From: Bernardetia sp.
GTDB taxonomy: Bacteria; Bacteroidota; Bacteroidia; Cytophagales; Bernardetiaceae
NCBI GenBank assembly: GCA_020630575.1
Contig: JAHDBD010000003.1
Location: forward strand, 62,001 to 126,000
DNA: 64,000 nt
Direction: 5' to 3'
Shown here in pieces: positions 9,572-17,862 of the stretch. The position numbers and the translations under genes are program-made. The first letter of the stretch is position 1; each line of letters opens with the position of its first letter. The notes under the pieces are model-generated. The model searched no databases and was not told where the DNA came from. It saw only the letters and a list, made by a program, of their open reading frames with translations.

Positions 9572-10510
9572 TTAGAGGGTATGTTTGAAGATTTTACCAT
9601 TTTCAAAATGGTCTATTGTTTTGATAGGACTAAAATCTTGTAATGAAATTTGTGTTCCTTTTTTATCCAAAATTCGTAAAGGTGTTTTTCCATAAAAAGA
9701 AGCCCACATAGAATACGAACTCGGTACACCTAAAATATAATCACAGGCAGCTAAACAATACATATCTTCTAAGAAATGATTGGTAGAAAAACAAATATCT
9801 AAATTTTGTTCTTCAAAAGGCTTTGTTTCAATTTTATCATTCGAACAAATTAAAAAACGAACTTTTTGATTTAGATATCTAACATCATTTTCTACTTCTG
9901 CTTTAATCTGAACTAAAAAATTAGCATACTCTTCCCATTCAAAATAATATTTCCCTCCAAAAAAATCTTTATAATCGCCTCTTCGGATATGCACACCTAC
10001 CAAAATATCAGTGTCCTGTCTTCTTTTTTCTATTAGTTCTTTGACATTATCTATGTATTTTTGTTGAGGTGTAAAAATGGTTCGAAGTTTATTCGCATGT
10101 TTTTCAAAGTTTTGATAATCTCTAAAATTCCACCCCTGCACGAAAAGAATTTTCTTTGTTTTTTCTAAAAACTCTTGACTATTCAAATCATATTTTCGTT
10201 CGTCTTTATCATACTCTGAAATATTTAGTGTTTCTATCCATCTTTTATTTTTATCAATTTTTGGCAAACGATAACGTAAACGCTCTAAATTTTGTCGCAA
10301 AAATTTATCGATAGAATCATTTTCTGAAAGACGAGTTTTGATAGAATAATTTAGAAATTTATTTTGAGCTACAGCAGGAAAATACTCTTCATATTCATCA
10401 AAATTGGGATTATAAAGTGTGTATTTGTGTTCAATAGCATTGGCTATAAAAAAAGCAAAAGAAAAAATGCGATTAGCAAGTTGTCCAGATTTTCCGTCTA
10501 TAATGACCAT
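9572..10510 (-). CDS. GT11-like glycosyltransferase (alpha-1,2-fucosyltransferase family)
   Basis: 312 residues from the ATG at 10510. A longer frame runs to 10600 but would overlap the next gene by 76 bases and would push the family N-terminus inward. The start MVIIDGKSGQLANRIFSFAF matches the GxLGNQMFQYAF-like opening of GT11 enzymes, and the key motif VGVHIRRGDYKDFF (residues ~190-203) is the HxRRGDY nucleotide-sugar site. LICSND and the later FLEDMYCLAACDYILG, with SSYSMWASFYG, are also usual for this fold. It would transfer a deoxyhexose (GDP-fucose in studied members) to a surface glycan. It is 14 bases downstream of a macro-domain gene on the same strand. Donor and acceptor are unproven, and the sequence is divergent. 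Confidence 0.65.
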   Translation of the reverse strand: MVIIDGKSGQLANRIFSFAFFIANAIEHKYTLYNPNFDEYEEYFPAVAQNKFLNYSIKTRLSENDSIDKFLRQNLERLRYRLPKIDKNKRWIETLNISEYDKDERKYDLNSQEFLEKTKKILFVQGWNFRDYQNFEKHANKLRTIFTPQQKYIDNVKELIEKRRQDTDILVGVHIRRGDYKDFFGGKYYFEWEEYANFLVQIKAEVENDVRYLNQKVRFLICSNDKIETKPFEEQNLDICFSTNHFLEDMYCLAACDYILGVPSSYSMWASFYGKTPLRILDKKGTQISLQDFSPIKTIDHFENGKIFKHTL

Positions 10511-10524
10511 TTTTATAAAATAAA

Positions 10525-11157
10525 TTAAGGAATATTGTAAGTTATATCTCTGTCGTGGTGTGTAAAGAAGTACGCATAATTTGAGCGTAATTCTTCCCAT
10601 CCTTTTTCAGTTTTGAATTTTTCATTCATTACATCCTCCCAAGCTATTCTCATACTTCTAGCACAAAGCAATGCTGGGACTTGTCCAACACCAGTTCCTA
10701 AGCCTGAAAGAGCAACCGTTTTGATTCTCTCTTTTATAAGATCTCCATTTTCAAATTTCCCATAATTTAAGAGTGTCAAAATTGCTTTCATACTCAAATA
10801 TACGTTCGGACTTCTATGAATTGTCATGGGAGTTCGCATAGTCGGAGCAGAAATTAAATAAGGGAAATCGGTATGGTCTGTGGGAATAATTTCAGCTTGA
10901 CCAACTAATAGTTCTCCAAAATATTTTTCTCTAATTATTTTTTGAAGCCTTTTTTCAATATGCCAACCCAAATTTTTAGAGATAGCAAAATCAATTCCTC
11001 CATTCATAAATCCAAAACTATTAGCAGGACTTACAATAACATCAGAAGGATAATTAAAAATAGAATCGTTCTTGACAATTACATTTTCTACATCTTGAAA
11101 AACTTTTTCCCAAGCAGCAGTAACTTTCTCGTTTGTATCTACAAAATAAAATTTCAT
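10525..11157 (-). CDS. Macro-domain protein (ADP-ribose-binding fold)
   Basis: 210 residues. The macro fold is indicated by DVIVSPANSFGFMNGGID (residues ~39-56), which is the substrate loop seen as NAAN...GGG(V/I)D in ADP-ribose hydrolases, and by the phosphate loop VALSGLGTGVGQVP (residues ~148-161). It also has LISAPTMRTP, seen in the branch of macro proteins annotated as Appr-1-p processing or phage-tail-like. Family members bind or hydrolyse ADP-ribose derivatives; the exact substrate here is not inferable. It lies 14 bases upstream of the glycosyltransferase gene and may be cotranscribed. There is no DarT-like ADP-ribosyltransferase beside it, so it does not look like the antitoxin of a DarTG pair. 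Confidence 0.8.
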   Translation of the reverse strand: MKFYFVDTNEKVTAAWEKVFQDVENVIVKNDSIFNYPSDVIVSPANSFGFMNGGIDFAISKNLGWHIEKRLQKIIREKYFGELLVGQAEIIPTDHTDFPYLISAPTMRTPMTIHRSPNVYLSMKAILTLLNYGKFENGDLIKERIKTVALSGLGTGVGQVPALLCARSMRIAWEDVMNEKFKTEKGWEELRSNYAYFFTHHDRDITYNIP

Positions 11158-11197
11158 TTTGTAAATTTAAGAATGAATTTTTACAAAAACTAGAATA

Positions 11198-11226
11198 CAG
11201 TCAAAGGCAAGCCTTTAACCTACGAT
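11198..11226. repeat. Dispersed palindrome, AAAGGCAAGCCTTT type
   Basis: Small hairpin AAAGG-CAAG-CCTTT within a longer conserved block. The reverse complement reads GTAGGTTAAAGGCTTGCC, nearly the same as the block at 51648-51674 (GTAGGTAAAAGGTTCGCC). Two intergenic copies 40 kb apart mark this as a REP-like family member. Confidence 0.5.
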
Positions 11227-11235
11227 AAAAATCTA

Positions 11236-12060
11236 TTATTTTTTTTGAATGCTCTCTGTCATTAATTTATAAATCTGCGTGAAATGAGGATTAGAATCAG
11301 ATAAATTCATTTCTTCAATCATTTCTAAATGCTTTTCTATTATCTTTTCATCTTTTCTAATTGCAGGTCCTGTTTGAGCATTTGATGGATTTATTTCTAA
11401 TGCTTTTTGAAGTGTTTCTTCCAATAGAGGTTTTAGCATATCAAAAGGAAGATTTTTTTCTTTCAAAATTTGCTCGCTAATTGTCCATAAATAATTAGAA
11501 AAATTACACGCAAAAACGGCAGCAACGTGCAAAATACTTCTATCCTTTGAAGAAACTTGAAATACTTTTTCAGAAAACTGTTTTGCTAAAGAAGTCAGTT
11601 TTTCTTCAATTTCTTTCTCATTTGCTTCTATACAAAATGGAATAGAAGCGAAATCAACTTCTTTTGCTTTGCTAAAAGTCTGTAAAGGATAAAAAACACC
11701 AATTTTTTCTATTTTTTCTCCTAGCACATTTTGATTAGCTAGTTTCAACATTTCCATCGGTTGCGCTCCCGAAGTATGCACCAAAATACAGTTTTTTGGA
11801 AGAATAAGTTTTGATAAAACAGGTTCAAAAGCTCCGTCTGCAATAGACAAAATAGCTAAATCTGCATCAGTTTTAGAAAAATCTAGTTGTTCGACAGAAT
11901 GATAAATTTCTATATTTTTATCATTAAGTTTTTGCTTTAAAATTTCTGCGTTTTCTCTATTTCTACTCCAAATATGAGTGATTTTTAAGTCTTGTTTCTT
12001 AGAAAATAAAAATGCCAAATGCAAAGCTACATTTCCAGCACCAATGAAGATAGTTTTCAA
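11236..12060 (-). CDS. Rossmann/DUF2520 oxidoreductase-like protein
   Basis: 274 residues. The N-terminus FIGAGNVALHLAFLFSKK is a dinucleotide-binding loop (GxGNVA) of the type found in the F420/NADP-oxidoreductase and ketopantoate-reductase-like superfamily. The middle contains VHTSGAQPMEML, FYPLQTFSK and PFCIEANEKE. The helical C-terminus has ILHVAAVFACNFSNYLW and GPAIRKDEKIIEKHL, both hallmarks of the DUF2520 family. Biochemical function of this family is not settled; members are widespread single-copy genes in Bacteroidota. It stands alone, with repeat-rich spacers on both sides (macro-domain gene downstream at 79 bases, ThiF-like gene 161 bases upstream). Confidence 0.85.
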   Translation of the reverse strand: MKTIFIGAGNVALHLAFLFSKKQDLKITHIWSRNRENAEILKQKLNDKNIEIYHSVEQLDFSKTDADLAILSIADGAFEPVLSKLILPKNCILVHTSGAQPMEMLKLANQNVLGEKIEKIGVFYPLQTFSKAKEVDFASIPFCIEANEKEIEEKLTSLAKQFSEKVFQVSSKDRSILHVAAVFACNFSNYLWTISEQILKEKNLPFDMLKPLLEETLQKALEINPSNAQTGPAIRKDEKIIEKHLEMIEEMNLSDSNPHFTQIYKLMTESIQKK

Positions 12061-12072
12061 ATTCTTTTTTTA

Positions 12073-12211
12073 GGAATTGGGAATTAGATAATAGGAATTA
12101 GTAATATAAATACATTTTCAAACACAGAGAATGAAGAGATAAAAGAGAATGAAAATACATTTAGTTTTATTAATTCTAACTTCTAAAATCTGAATTCTCA
12201 ATTCTCAATTT
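12073..12211. repeat. GGAATT/AATTCTC repeat-rich spacer
   Basis: The spacer between the DUF2520 and ThiF-like genes begins with several GGAATTnG units (12073-12105) and ends with the opposite-strand form AATTCTCAATTCTCAATT (12193-12210). The arms face each other over about 90 bases, like the ATTACGAATT pair at 1919-2111 although the units differ. Confidence 0.4.
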
Positions 12212-12221
12212 GTTTTTATTA

Positions 12222-13454
12222 CTAACTGAAAAGCTTTTTCTTATCTCCAGTAAGTTCATAATATTTATGTTTTCCATCTGTATCTTGAACAGCCACGATG
12301 TGCAAAATAGGAACTCCTAGTTCTTTTAATGAAAAATTAAGTAGTCTTTCTTCTGTTGTTTCTAAATTGAACTGTCCAATAGTTTGTTTTGGTGCAGGAG
12401 TTTGGTGTTCTGATTCATTTTTTCCTTCACTTCTACACTCTTCACAATGACTTTCGTAATCAAAAATACGGAAAGAAGGACGGTAAAATTCAATTTGTTT
12501 TTGGCAAGTTCGGCACGACATATTCTTTACAAATGTTCTATCTCCTCTAAAATCTAATGTTGCTCCTTCGCCTGAATTTTCAGGTTTAGAAATTTCTTTT
12601 AAGAAATCTTTAAGTAAAATATCTGTATCCAAATCTAAAGAAATAATCTCATCATAACTCGCTTGATGCGCCCAACAATCTGGATTATCTGGCATATCAA
12701 AAACATCAAAATCATTTGTTTTTCCTTGATAATAGATTTGTTTTCCGACAGGTACTTCTTGTCCACAAAGGAATTTTATAGCTTCCTGAACTTGCAACGC
12801 ACCCACTAAAGCAGAGGCAATCTGAACTGTAGGAATTTTTCCTTCACTAACTACTTGTTTTTTAAAATCATCACACGAATAACGCTCTCTAGCAGCCTGC
12901 CATTGATTGGGTGACAAACTACACTGATAACAAGGCGAATGAGGGGGTTTATAAAAATTAATTCTCAAACCTAATTCATAAATTCCTGCATCAATCCAAG
13001 GCGTTCCAGCCAAGTAACATTGTTTGTTTACAGCAATTCTAGTTTCGATATTATCCAAACAACCCAAAACTATATCTACGTGTCTATAAACGCCAGTTCC
13101 AAGTTCCCAAACCACATCACCTTCAAAATAATTTACTTTAAAATCATCTGAAAGAGCCATGTCTTTAATTCTTTCAGCTGCTGTTTGTGCTTTTCGTTTT
13201 CCTTGGTCTCCTTTTCTGAATAAAACTGTTCGGCTTAAATTAGACTTTGAAATATCATCAAAATCAGTAATCAGAATATTTCCAACTCCTAAAAGAGCTA
13301 AATTTTTTAGTGTTTCGTTGCCGATTGCACCAGCACCCACTACCAAAACAGTAGCATTTTTTAGTTTATCTTGTTCCCACCAATCTATTCTTTCTTGACG
13401 GTCAAAAAAGCTGTCTTCTGTTGATGAGATGTTGGTTACTTCAAATTTTGCCAT
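12222..13454 (-). CDS. ThiF/MoeB-like E1 adenylyltransferase with extra C-terminal zinc-ribbon region
   Basis: 410 residues. The first ~260 form an E1-like domain that would adenylate the C-terminus of a ubiquitin-like sulfur carrier: nucleotide loop VLVVGAGAIGNETLKNLALL (~res 35-54), the ITDFDDISKSNLSR segment with the conserved Asp and Arg, GKRKAQTAAERI, and VDIVLGCLDNIETR. A CYQC pair (~res 176-179) and a Cys in RYSCDDF (~res 192) follow; the latter sits where E1 enzymes have a reactive cysteine. Beyond ~res 300 there is an unusual tail with CRTC and CEEC pairs, probably one zinc site. That tail is not part of ordinary MoeB/ThiF. No ThiS/MoaD-like carrier, rhodanese, JAB or E2-like gene is adjacent, so the partner is unknown. 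Start at 13454 gives a normal N-terminus. Confidence 0.8.
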   Translation of the reverse strand: MAKFEVTNISSTEDSFFDRQERIDWWEQDKLKNATVLVVGAGAIGNETLKNLALLGVGNILITDFDDISKSNLSRTVLFRKGDQGKRKAQTAAERIKDMALSDDFKVNYFEGDVVWELGTGVYRHVDIVLGCLDNIETRIAVNKQCYLAGTPWIDAGIYELGLRINFYKPPHSPCYQCSLSPNQWQAARERYSCDDFKKQVVSEGKIPTVQIASALVGALQVQEAIKFLCGQEVPVGKQIYYQGKTNDFDVFDMPDNPDCWAHQASYDEIISLDLDTDILLKDFLKEISKPENSGEGATLDFRGDRTFVKNMSCRTCQKQIEFYRPSFRIFDYESHCEECRSEGKNESEHQTPAPKQTIGQFNLETTEERLLNFSLKELGVPILHIVAVQDTDGKHKYYELTGDKKKLFS

Positions 13455-13570
13455 AATTTCTTGTTGTTAGGGAAGGTTTGTAAACACACAAACTTCTACA
13501 AATATTGCGTTGCACTGCAACTAAAATTCTATATTATTTAAATCGAAAATGAAATTAACTGATAACTGTT

Positions 13571-14446
13571 TTAAACCGTTTTGACATAATACAAGCTAAA
13601 CAAATCAAAATCTTCGTGACTTTCTAGTTGATCAAATTGATACCCAAAACTAAGATGGGCAGGACGCTCAGCAAACTTTACATAGGCATATCTATCTAAA
13701 AGCTGAAAAATCTTTCCTTCTTTATTGCTTTGTCCATAAAGAACAACTTCTAATTTTTGAGAATTTATTTTTACATCATCACTTACAGCTAAAATAAAAT
13801 AAGCAACTTCTTCAGCATTCTTAAATTCAAAACGATTCAAGAAGAGAAGATTTTGCTCCTCTAAAACAGCTACAAAAAGTTGATTTCCTTCTATAAGTGC
13901 ATGAACTTGATTTGCTTTATTTTCTTGTAATAAAAGTCCTTCCAAAAAAGCAGCCGTTTGATGCACATACGTAATTCCTGTTTTTTGATGAGGATATTTT
14001 TCTTCTATCCAATCTGAAACTGTTTTGGGCATTGAAAAAAGACAATTTGTAGATGCAAGCTGATGCTCACTAAACTGTACATACGTTTTTGAAGTATCCA
14101 AAGTAGTATTGAAACGCAAATAAGAAAGGGCATATTCTGTTCTAAAATATTCATCTGGAACAAAGGTAAATTCTTGTCCTCCCATCATGAGTGTAATTTT
14201 CTGCCAGTATCCAGCCGAAGCAAAACTATGTGTATCTACCAAACTGCTAAAGGCTTCTAAAAACTGCTCATCGGTTTCTAAATAAAAATCAGATGTATAT
14301 CGTTCGTAACACAGACAACGGTCTGATTTTGTATCAAAAACCACTAAACGACATTGTGTAGGCGTAAGGGCAAAACAAAGTTTGTATCTACCTATTTGAT
14401 CGACTTCAAACTTTTCATCTCTTATAATTAAATCTTCTTGGAACAC
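13571..14446 (-). CDS. DUF3822 family protein
   Basis: 291 residues, no signal peptide or membrane segment. The order of motifs (short N-terminus, LCFALTPTQCRLVVFDTKSD, a central GITYVHQTAAFLEGLLL followed by NQLFVAVLEEQNLLFLNRFEFKN, and a conserved tail) fits DUF3822, a Bacteroidota family thought to have an actin-like ATPase fold split in two halves. Family members often lie next to rsmD or coaD; that context is absent here. Function unknown. It is 116 bases upstream of the ThiF-like gene on the same strand and could be cotranscribed with it. Confidence 0.72.
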   Translation of the reverse strand: MFQEDLIIRDEKFEVDQIGRYKLCFALTPTQCRLVVFDTKSDRCLCYERYTSDFYLETDEQFLEAFSSLVDTHSFASAGYWQKITLMMGGQEFTFVPDEYFRTEYALSYLRFNTTLDTSKTYVQFSEHQLASTNCLFSMPKTVSDWIEEKYPHQKTGITYVHQTAAFLEGLLLQENKANQVHALIEGNQLFVAVLEEQNLLFLNRFEFKNAEEVAYFILAVSDDVKINSQKLEVVLYGQSNKEGKIFQLLDRYAYVKFAERPAHLSFGYQFDQLESHEDFDLFSLYYVKTV

Positions 14447-14846
14447 GCTATATTTTTGTGTTAATGTGATGCGATTAATTTTTTATTCTAACCAATCGAA
14501 TAGCTAAGAAAGTAAAAAAAGTGCATTCTTACAAATCAATTATTAATTATGAATCGAAAAGGGAATAAAGTCAATTAAAATTACCTTCTTTTAAGGTAGG
14601 GAAGCTAATTAAATTTATGACTAACTATTTCTTGGGAATAAATTATTGTCAGTGGAGATACCAATAGTAGTAAAAAAATAGGTGTTATTGGTGTCTCCAT
14701 CAAGGACAAAAACGTAACATACTTTTTACAAAATCTCAAAAAACATATAGCACAAATTAAAATTAGTTTCTTTTATTTTTTTGAGAAAATATAGATTACA
14801 AATAAATCAGTAAGTAAAAAACGTAGAAAAATACTTTCTAAAACAA
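14447..14846. other. 400-base spacer containing one long hairpin
   Basis: Between the histidine phosphatase and DUF3822 genes, both minus strand. The only clear structure is the hairpin at 14653-14699 listed separately. No open frame, tRNA-like fold or U-tract terminator was recognised in the rest. Confidence 0.4.
14653..14699. repeat. Long imperfect hairpin, GGAGA(T/C)ACCAATA
   Basis: TGGAGATACCAATA at 14653-14666 pairs with TATTGGTGTCTCCA at 14686-14699 (14 bp with one G-T mismatch) around 19 bases. There is no following T-tract on either strand, so a simple Rho-independent terminator is less likely than a REP-like palindrome. Confidence 0.55.
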
Positions 14847-15497
14847 TTATTTAGAAACATTCATTTCTTCTAAGTGGCTTTTATCATTAGCTAGTTGTAG
14901 TTCAAAACTATGCGTATCATAATGATAATGCAAAATATACAAACCTAGGTTTGAGTGTTCGAAGTCATCCATATTCGAAATAGGTTGTCGCATAAGTTGG
15001 CAGAGTAATATTCTCATTGCTCTTCCGTGCATACAAACCAAAACTTGTTTTTCGTGTGGACGGGAAAGAATTACCTCTAGGGCTTCTCTTTGTCTTTCTG
15101 CTACTTCAAGAGGACTTTCTCCTTTTGGTACTTTTAGATGTAGCTCTCCATTACGCCAGCCTTTCAGCATTTCAAAATAGGCATCATTTTCTTCTTTTGT
15201 AACAGGTCTTCCTTCTTTATCGCCCCAACTGACCTCATTGAGACCAACAAGTTTTTCCCAAGCTATTTCTAAATCTAAAAAATCTTGTACACTTTGATGT
15301 GTTCGTTTGAGCATTGAAGTATAGACTTTATCAAATTTTATGTGTCCATGTTTTTGAAAAAATAGTTCAGCTTGTTGCCTACCGACATCATTCAAATCTG
15401 AATCTATGCCACAACCTTGTACTAAACCTAATCGGTTGTATTCAGTTTGTCCGTGCCTAATAATATAAATAATTTTATCTGGAGTAGAGGTTTTCAT
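14847..15497 (-). CDS. Histidine phosphatase family protein (phosphoglycerate mutase-like)
   Basis: 216 residues. The catalytic signature IYIIRHGQTEYNRLG starts at residue ~10 (RHG histidine is the phospho-acceptor), with the second histidine in VLVCMHGRAMRILL (~res 151-164) and the acidic partner in GLNEVSWGDKEGRP (~res 83-96). Two arginines of the phosphate pocket are visible (RHG and TSMLKRTHQ). The family removes phosphate from small molecules such as sugar phosphates, alpha-ribazole phosphate or fructose-2,6-bisphosphate; substrate here is unknown. Cytoplasmic, no signal peptide. A TTTG-N17-TATATTTG promoter match lies 84 bases upstream of the ATG. Confidence 0.9.
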   Translation of the reverse strand: MKTSTPDKIIYIIRHGQTEYNRLGLVQGCGIDSDLNDVGRQQAELFFQKHGHIKFDKVYTSMLKRTHQSVQDFLDLEIAWEKLVGLNEVSWGDKEGRPVTKEENDAYFEMLKGWRNGELHLKVPKGESPLEVAERQREALEVILSRPHEKQVLVCMHGRAMRILLCQLMRQPISNMDDFEHSNLGLYILHYHYDTHSFELQLANDKSHLEEMNVSK

Positions 15498-15587
15498 AAT
15501 GAATTGTGTTTTAGTGAATTGAGTATTGATTTTTATAAATCTTTGTTAGATAATTTAGTTTTGTAGGAGTTTTTTTTGTTTATAAGT

Positions 15588-15616
15588 CAAATATAGATAC
15601 AATTTACCCAAACAAA
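15588..15616 (-). promoter_or_regulatory. Possible Bacteroidota promoter for the histidine phosphatase
   Basis: On the minus strand TTTG (complement of 15613-15616) is followed after 17 bases by TATATTTG (complement of 15588-15595). Spacing is slightly short of the usual 19. The start would fall near 15581, about 84 bases before the ATG. Confidence 0.4.
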
Positions 15617-15726
15617 ACTAAATAGATAACGTCTGTATTAAATAAAATAGTTTCAAGAATTGTACTAATTTTATGTTACAGATTGATAAATAAGTAGAAT
15701 TACAGACTAAATATAAAGCAGAGAAA

Positions 15727-16770
15727 ATGAATATTCATAAAATAGACCCTCATTTACATCAATCTTTTTTAGAAGAAGAACGAAAAGATGCCATTACAGG
15801 AGATTTAATTCAAGCAAGTGATGAGGTTGTTTTTTGTGGAATTTGTAAATCTGCTTTTTTGAAAGATTCTTGGGAGTATATTGGTGAAAAACATTGTAAT
15901 GAGTCTAAAACGCTTGATTCTGTTCCTATTTCTCAGCCTTTATCACTTAGTGTTTTCAAAATTATTCCTAAATTTATCACGCTCATAAATTCAGATATTT
16001 CTTTTAAAGAGTGTCAAAATTGTCTTTCTACTTTTAAGCCAATCGACAAAAAAACAGTTATTTATTTGAATGAAAACTTTAAGAAAGGAACGTCAAAATA
16101 TAATGAGTTATCAGACCAATATAAAAGAATAGAAAGTAAGCGCATAGGAGATGAAATGCGAAAAAATCACAAATCTGTTGAAACAATAGACGAGGATACT
16201 CTAAGAGCTTTCATTGTAACAGTAACAGTATCAGTTTTTGCTATACCACTCTCAATCTTTGCGTTTAGTAGATTCATGATAATTGGTTGGGTAGAAGGAG
16301 TAGCTTTGGCTTTAGTAGTTATAGTAATAATTTACTTTCTTATGACAAAGCTATTTATTAACTCTGAACCAAATGATAAGGAGATTGATTATCTTCTAGA
16401 AAAGGAGCAAATCGGAAAAATACATAAATTTCCACCAAAAAGCATGCATTCTTCAGACAATCATGATACTGTTACTTTTGGAATCTTCGATAATAGTTTA
16501 TTTTTTTATTTTGAAGAAGTACAACAAGCTATTTTTGTAAAATTTACACGAATTGATCAAATTAGAATTAATTATCAATCTGATACCTATTGGTACATTA
16601 CACTAATAAAACACAAAAAAAAAGATGTTGAGGTAACTATTCCGTTAGTCTTTTTGAATATAGAAGACGTGAATTTATTTTTATCAGAATTGATAAAATT
16701 GCAAAAAGAATTTTATAAAACAGGAAATATCACATTAATAGATTTTCCTTCTTATAGTAAGACATTATAA
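15727..16770 (+). CDS. RING/U-box-like membrane protein, tandem copy 1
   Basis: 347 residues; first of three tandem paralogues. N-terminal ~60 residues carry DAITGDLIQASDEVVFCGIC, then KSAFLKDSWEYIGEKHCNE. The CxxC, the SW pair and the HC pair resemble a RING or U-box treble clef in which the first cysteine pair is replaced (as in U-boxes). Residues ~155-210 hold two hydrophobic membrane segments (IVTVTVSVFAIPLSIFAFS and WVEGVALALVVIVIIYFLM). The C-terminal ~100 residues (TFGIFDNSLFFYFEEVQQAI, then FVKFTRIDQIRINYQ) form a conserved beta-rich domain that could be PH-like. I do not know a named family. A role at the membrane in protein-protein contact is inference. The next copy starts 6 bases after the stop. 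Confidence 0.75.
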   Translation: MNIHKIDPHLHQSFLEEERKDAITGDLIQASDEVVFCGICKSAFLKDSWEYIGEKHCNESKTLDSVPISQPLSLSVFKIIPKFITLINSDISFKECQNCLSTFKPIDKKTVIYLNENFKKGTSKYNELSDQYKRIESKRIGDEMRKNHKSVETIDEDTLRAFIVTVTVSVFAIPLSIFAFSRFMIIGWVEGVALALVVIVIIYFLMTKLFINSEPNDKEIDYLLEKEQIGKIHKFPPKSMHSSDNHDTVTFGIFDNSLFFYFEEVQQAIFVKFTRIDQIRINYQSDTYWYITLIKHKKKDVEVTIPLVFLNIEDVNLFLSELIKLQKEFYKTGNITLIDFPSYSKTL

Positions 16771-16776
16771 AGAAAG

Positions 16777-17862
16777 ATGAATATTCATAAAATAGACCCT
16801 CATTTACATCAATCTTTTTTAGAAGAAGAACGAAAAGATGCCATTACAGGCGATTTGATTCAAGCAAATGATGAGGTTGTTTTTTGTGGAATTTGTAAAT
16901 CAGCCTTTCAAAAGGATTCATGGGAATACATGGATAGAAAACACTGTGGGCAAACCAAAACGCTCAATTCTGTTCCTATTTCTAAACCCTTGTTGTTGAA
17001 TGTTTCTATTATAAAACCTCATTTTATTACACTTACAAATTCTTCTACTTCCTTTAAAAAGTGTTTGAAACTACTTTCATCTTTTAAAGCAAAAGATAAA
17101 AAAGTAGATATTGTGTTAGATTCTGTCTTAAAAAGAGGAACAGAAGAATATATCAGTTTAGTAGAAAAAACGATAAGGAAAATTGAAAAAGTTAATAAAG
17201 AAATTATTATCAAAAGTGAAGAGGATAATGAAAGTTTACTTGGCTGTTTTATGATACTTCTAGTCTTGTTTTTTATTTCGATTGGTATCATTTATTTGAT
17301 TCCTAAAGATTATGCAGGATTTGAAATTTTTCCTTTTCTTATTGCTCTATTTACAGGACTTTTTTGTATAAGCTTTTTGAGTGAGTATATTAAAGACATA
17401 TTTAAAAAGATGAAACTTAGAAAGAAGAAGAAAAATAAAATTCCGAAAAGAACGACTTTAGAAAGTTTAGAAAATAAGTTTAGTTTCAAACACTCAATTA
17501 CTTTTGGTATTTTTAATCACAATCTATTTCTTTATTTTGAAGAATTACAACAAGCAATCTTTGTGGAATTAACGAAGATAAATGAAATAGAAATTAAATA
17601 CCACTCACATTGTTACATACTTTTGATTTTGAAAAGTTATAAAATAGCTAGTCAAGAAATAGAAATACCTTTGGTTTTTACAAAAAACTCACGAGTAACA
17701 AAGTTTTTGACAAAACTAGCTTCCTCTAACAAAGAAATTGCGAACCCTTCAAATATAATGATTACTAACTTTCCTACTAATCAAAAGAAATCTTTAAAAA
17801 ATAGTTTAAAAATCTATCCCGATATTACTTTTATAGAAAATGAATATTCACAAAATAAATAG
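16777..17862 (+). CDS. RING/U-box-like membrane protein, tandem copy 2
   Basis: 361 residues. Its first ~25 codons are identical at DNA level to copy 1, and the following ~80 bases nearly so, showing recent duplication or gene conversion of the RING-like head. The head keeps CGICKSAFQKDSWEYMDRKH and the HC pair. The middle differs: two hydrophobic segments at residues ~152-172 and ~178-205 (FMILLVLFFISIGIIYLI; FPFLIALFTGLFCISFL), followed by a Lys/Arg-rich cytosolic stretch. The C-terminal domain begins SITFGIFNHNLFLYFEELQQ. The final residues (ENEYSQNK) are encoded by the same bases as the first codons of copy 3, an overlap of 23 bases. Function unknown; likely made together with both neighbours. 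Confidence 0.75.
   Translation: MNIHKIDPHLHQSFLEEERKDAITGDLIQANDEVVFCGICKSAFQKDSWEYMDRKHCGQTKTLNSVPISKPLLLNVSIIKPHFITLTNSSTSFKKCLKLLSSFKAKDKKVDIVLDSVLKRGTEEYISLVEKTIRKIEKVNKEIIIKSEEDNESLLGCFMILLVLFFISIGIIYLIPKDYAGFEIFPFLIALFTGLFCISFLSEYIKDIFKKMKLRKKKKNKIPKRTTLESLENKFSFKHSITFGIFNHNLFLYFEELQQAIFVELTKINEIEIKYHSHCYILLILKSYKIASQEIEIPLVFTKNSRVTKFLTKLASSNKEIANPSNIMITNFPTNQKKSLKNSLKIYPDITFIENEYSQNK

Noticed and set aside
10525-11157. DarG antitoxin of a DarTG toxin-antitoxin pair
   Set aside because: The neighbour (9572-10510) has the HIRRGDY glycosyltransferase motif, not a DarT fold, and no DarG C-terminal domain is present.
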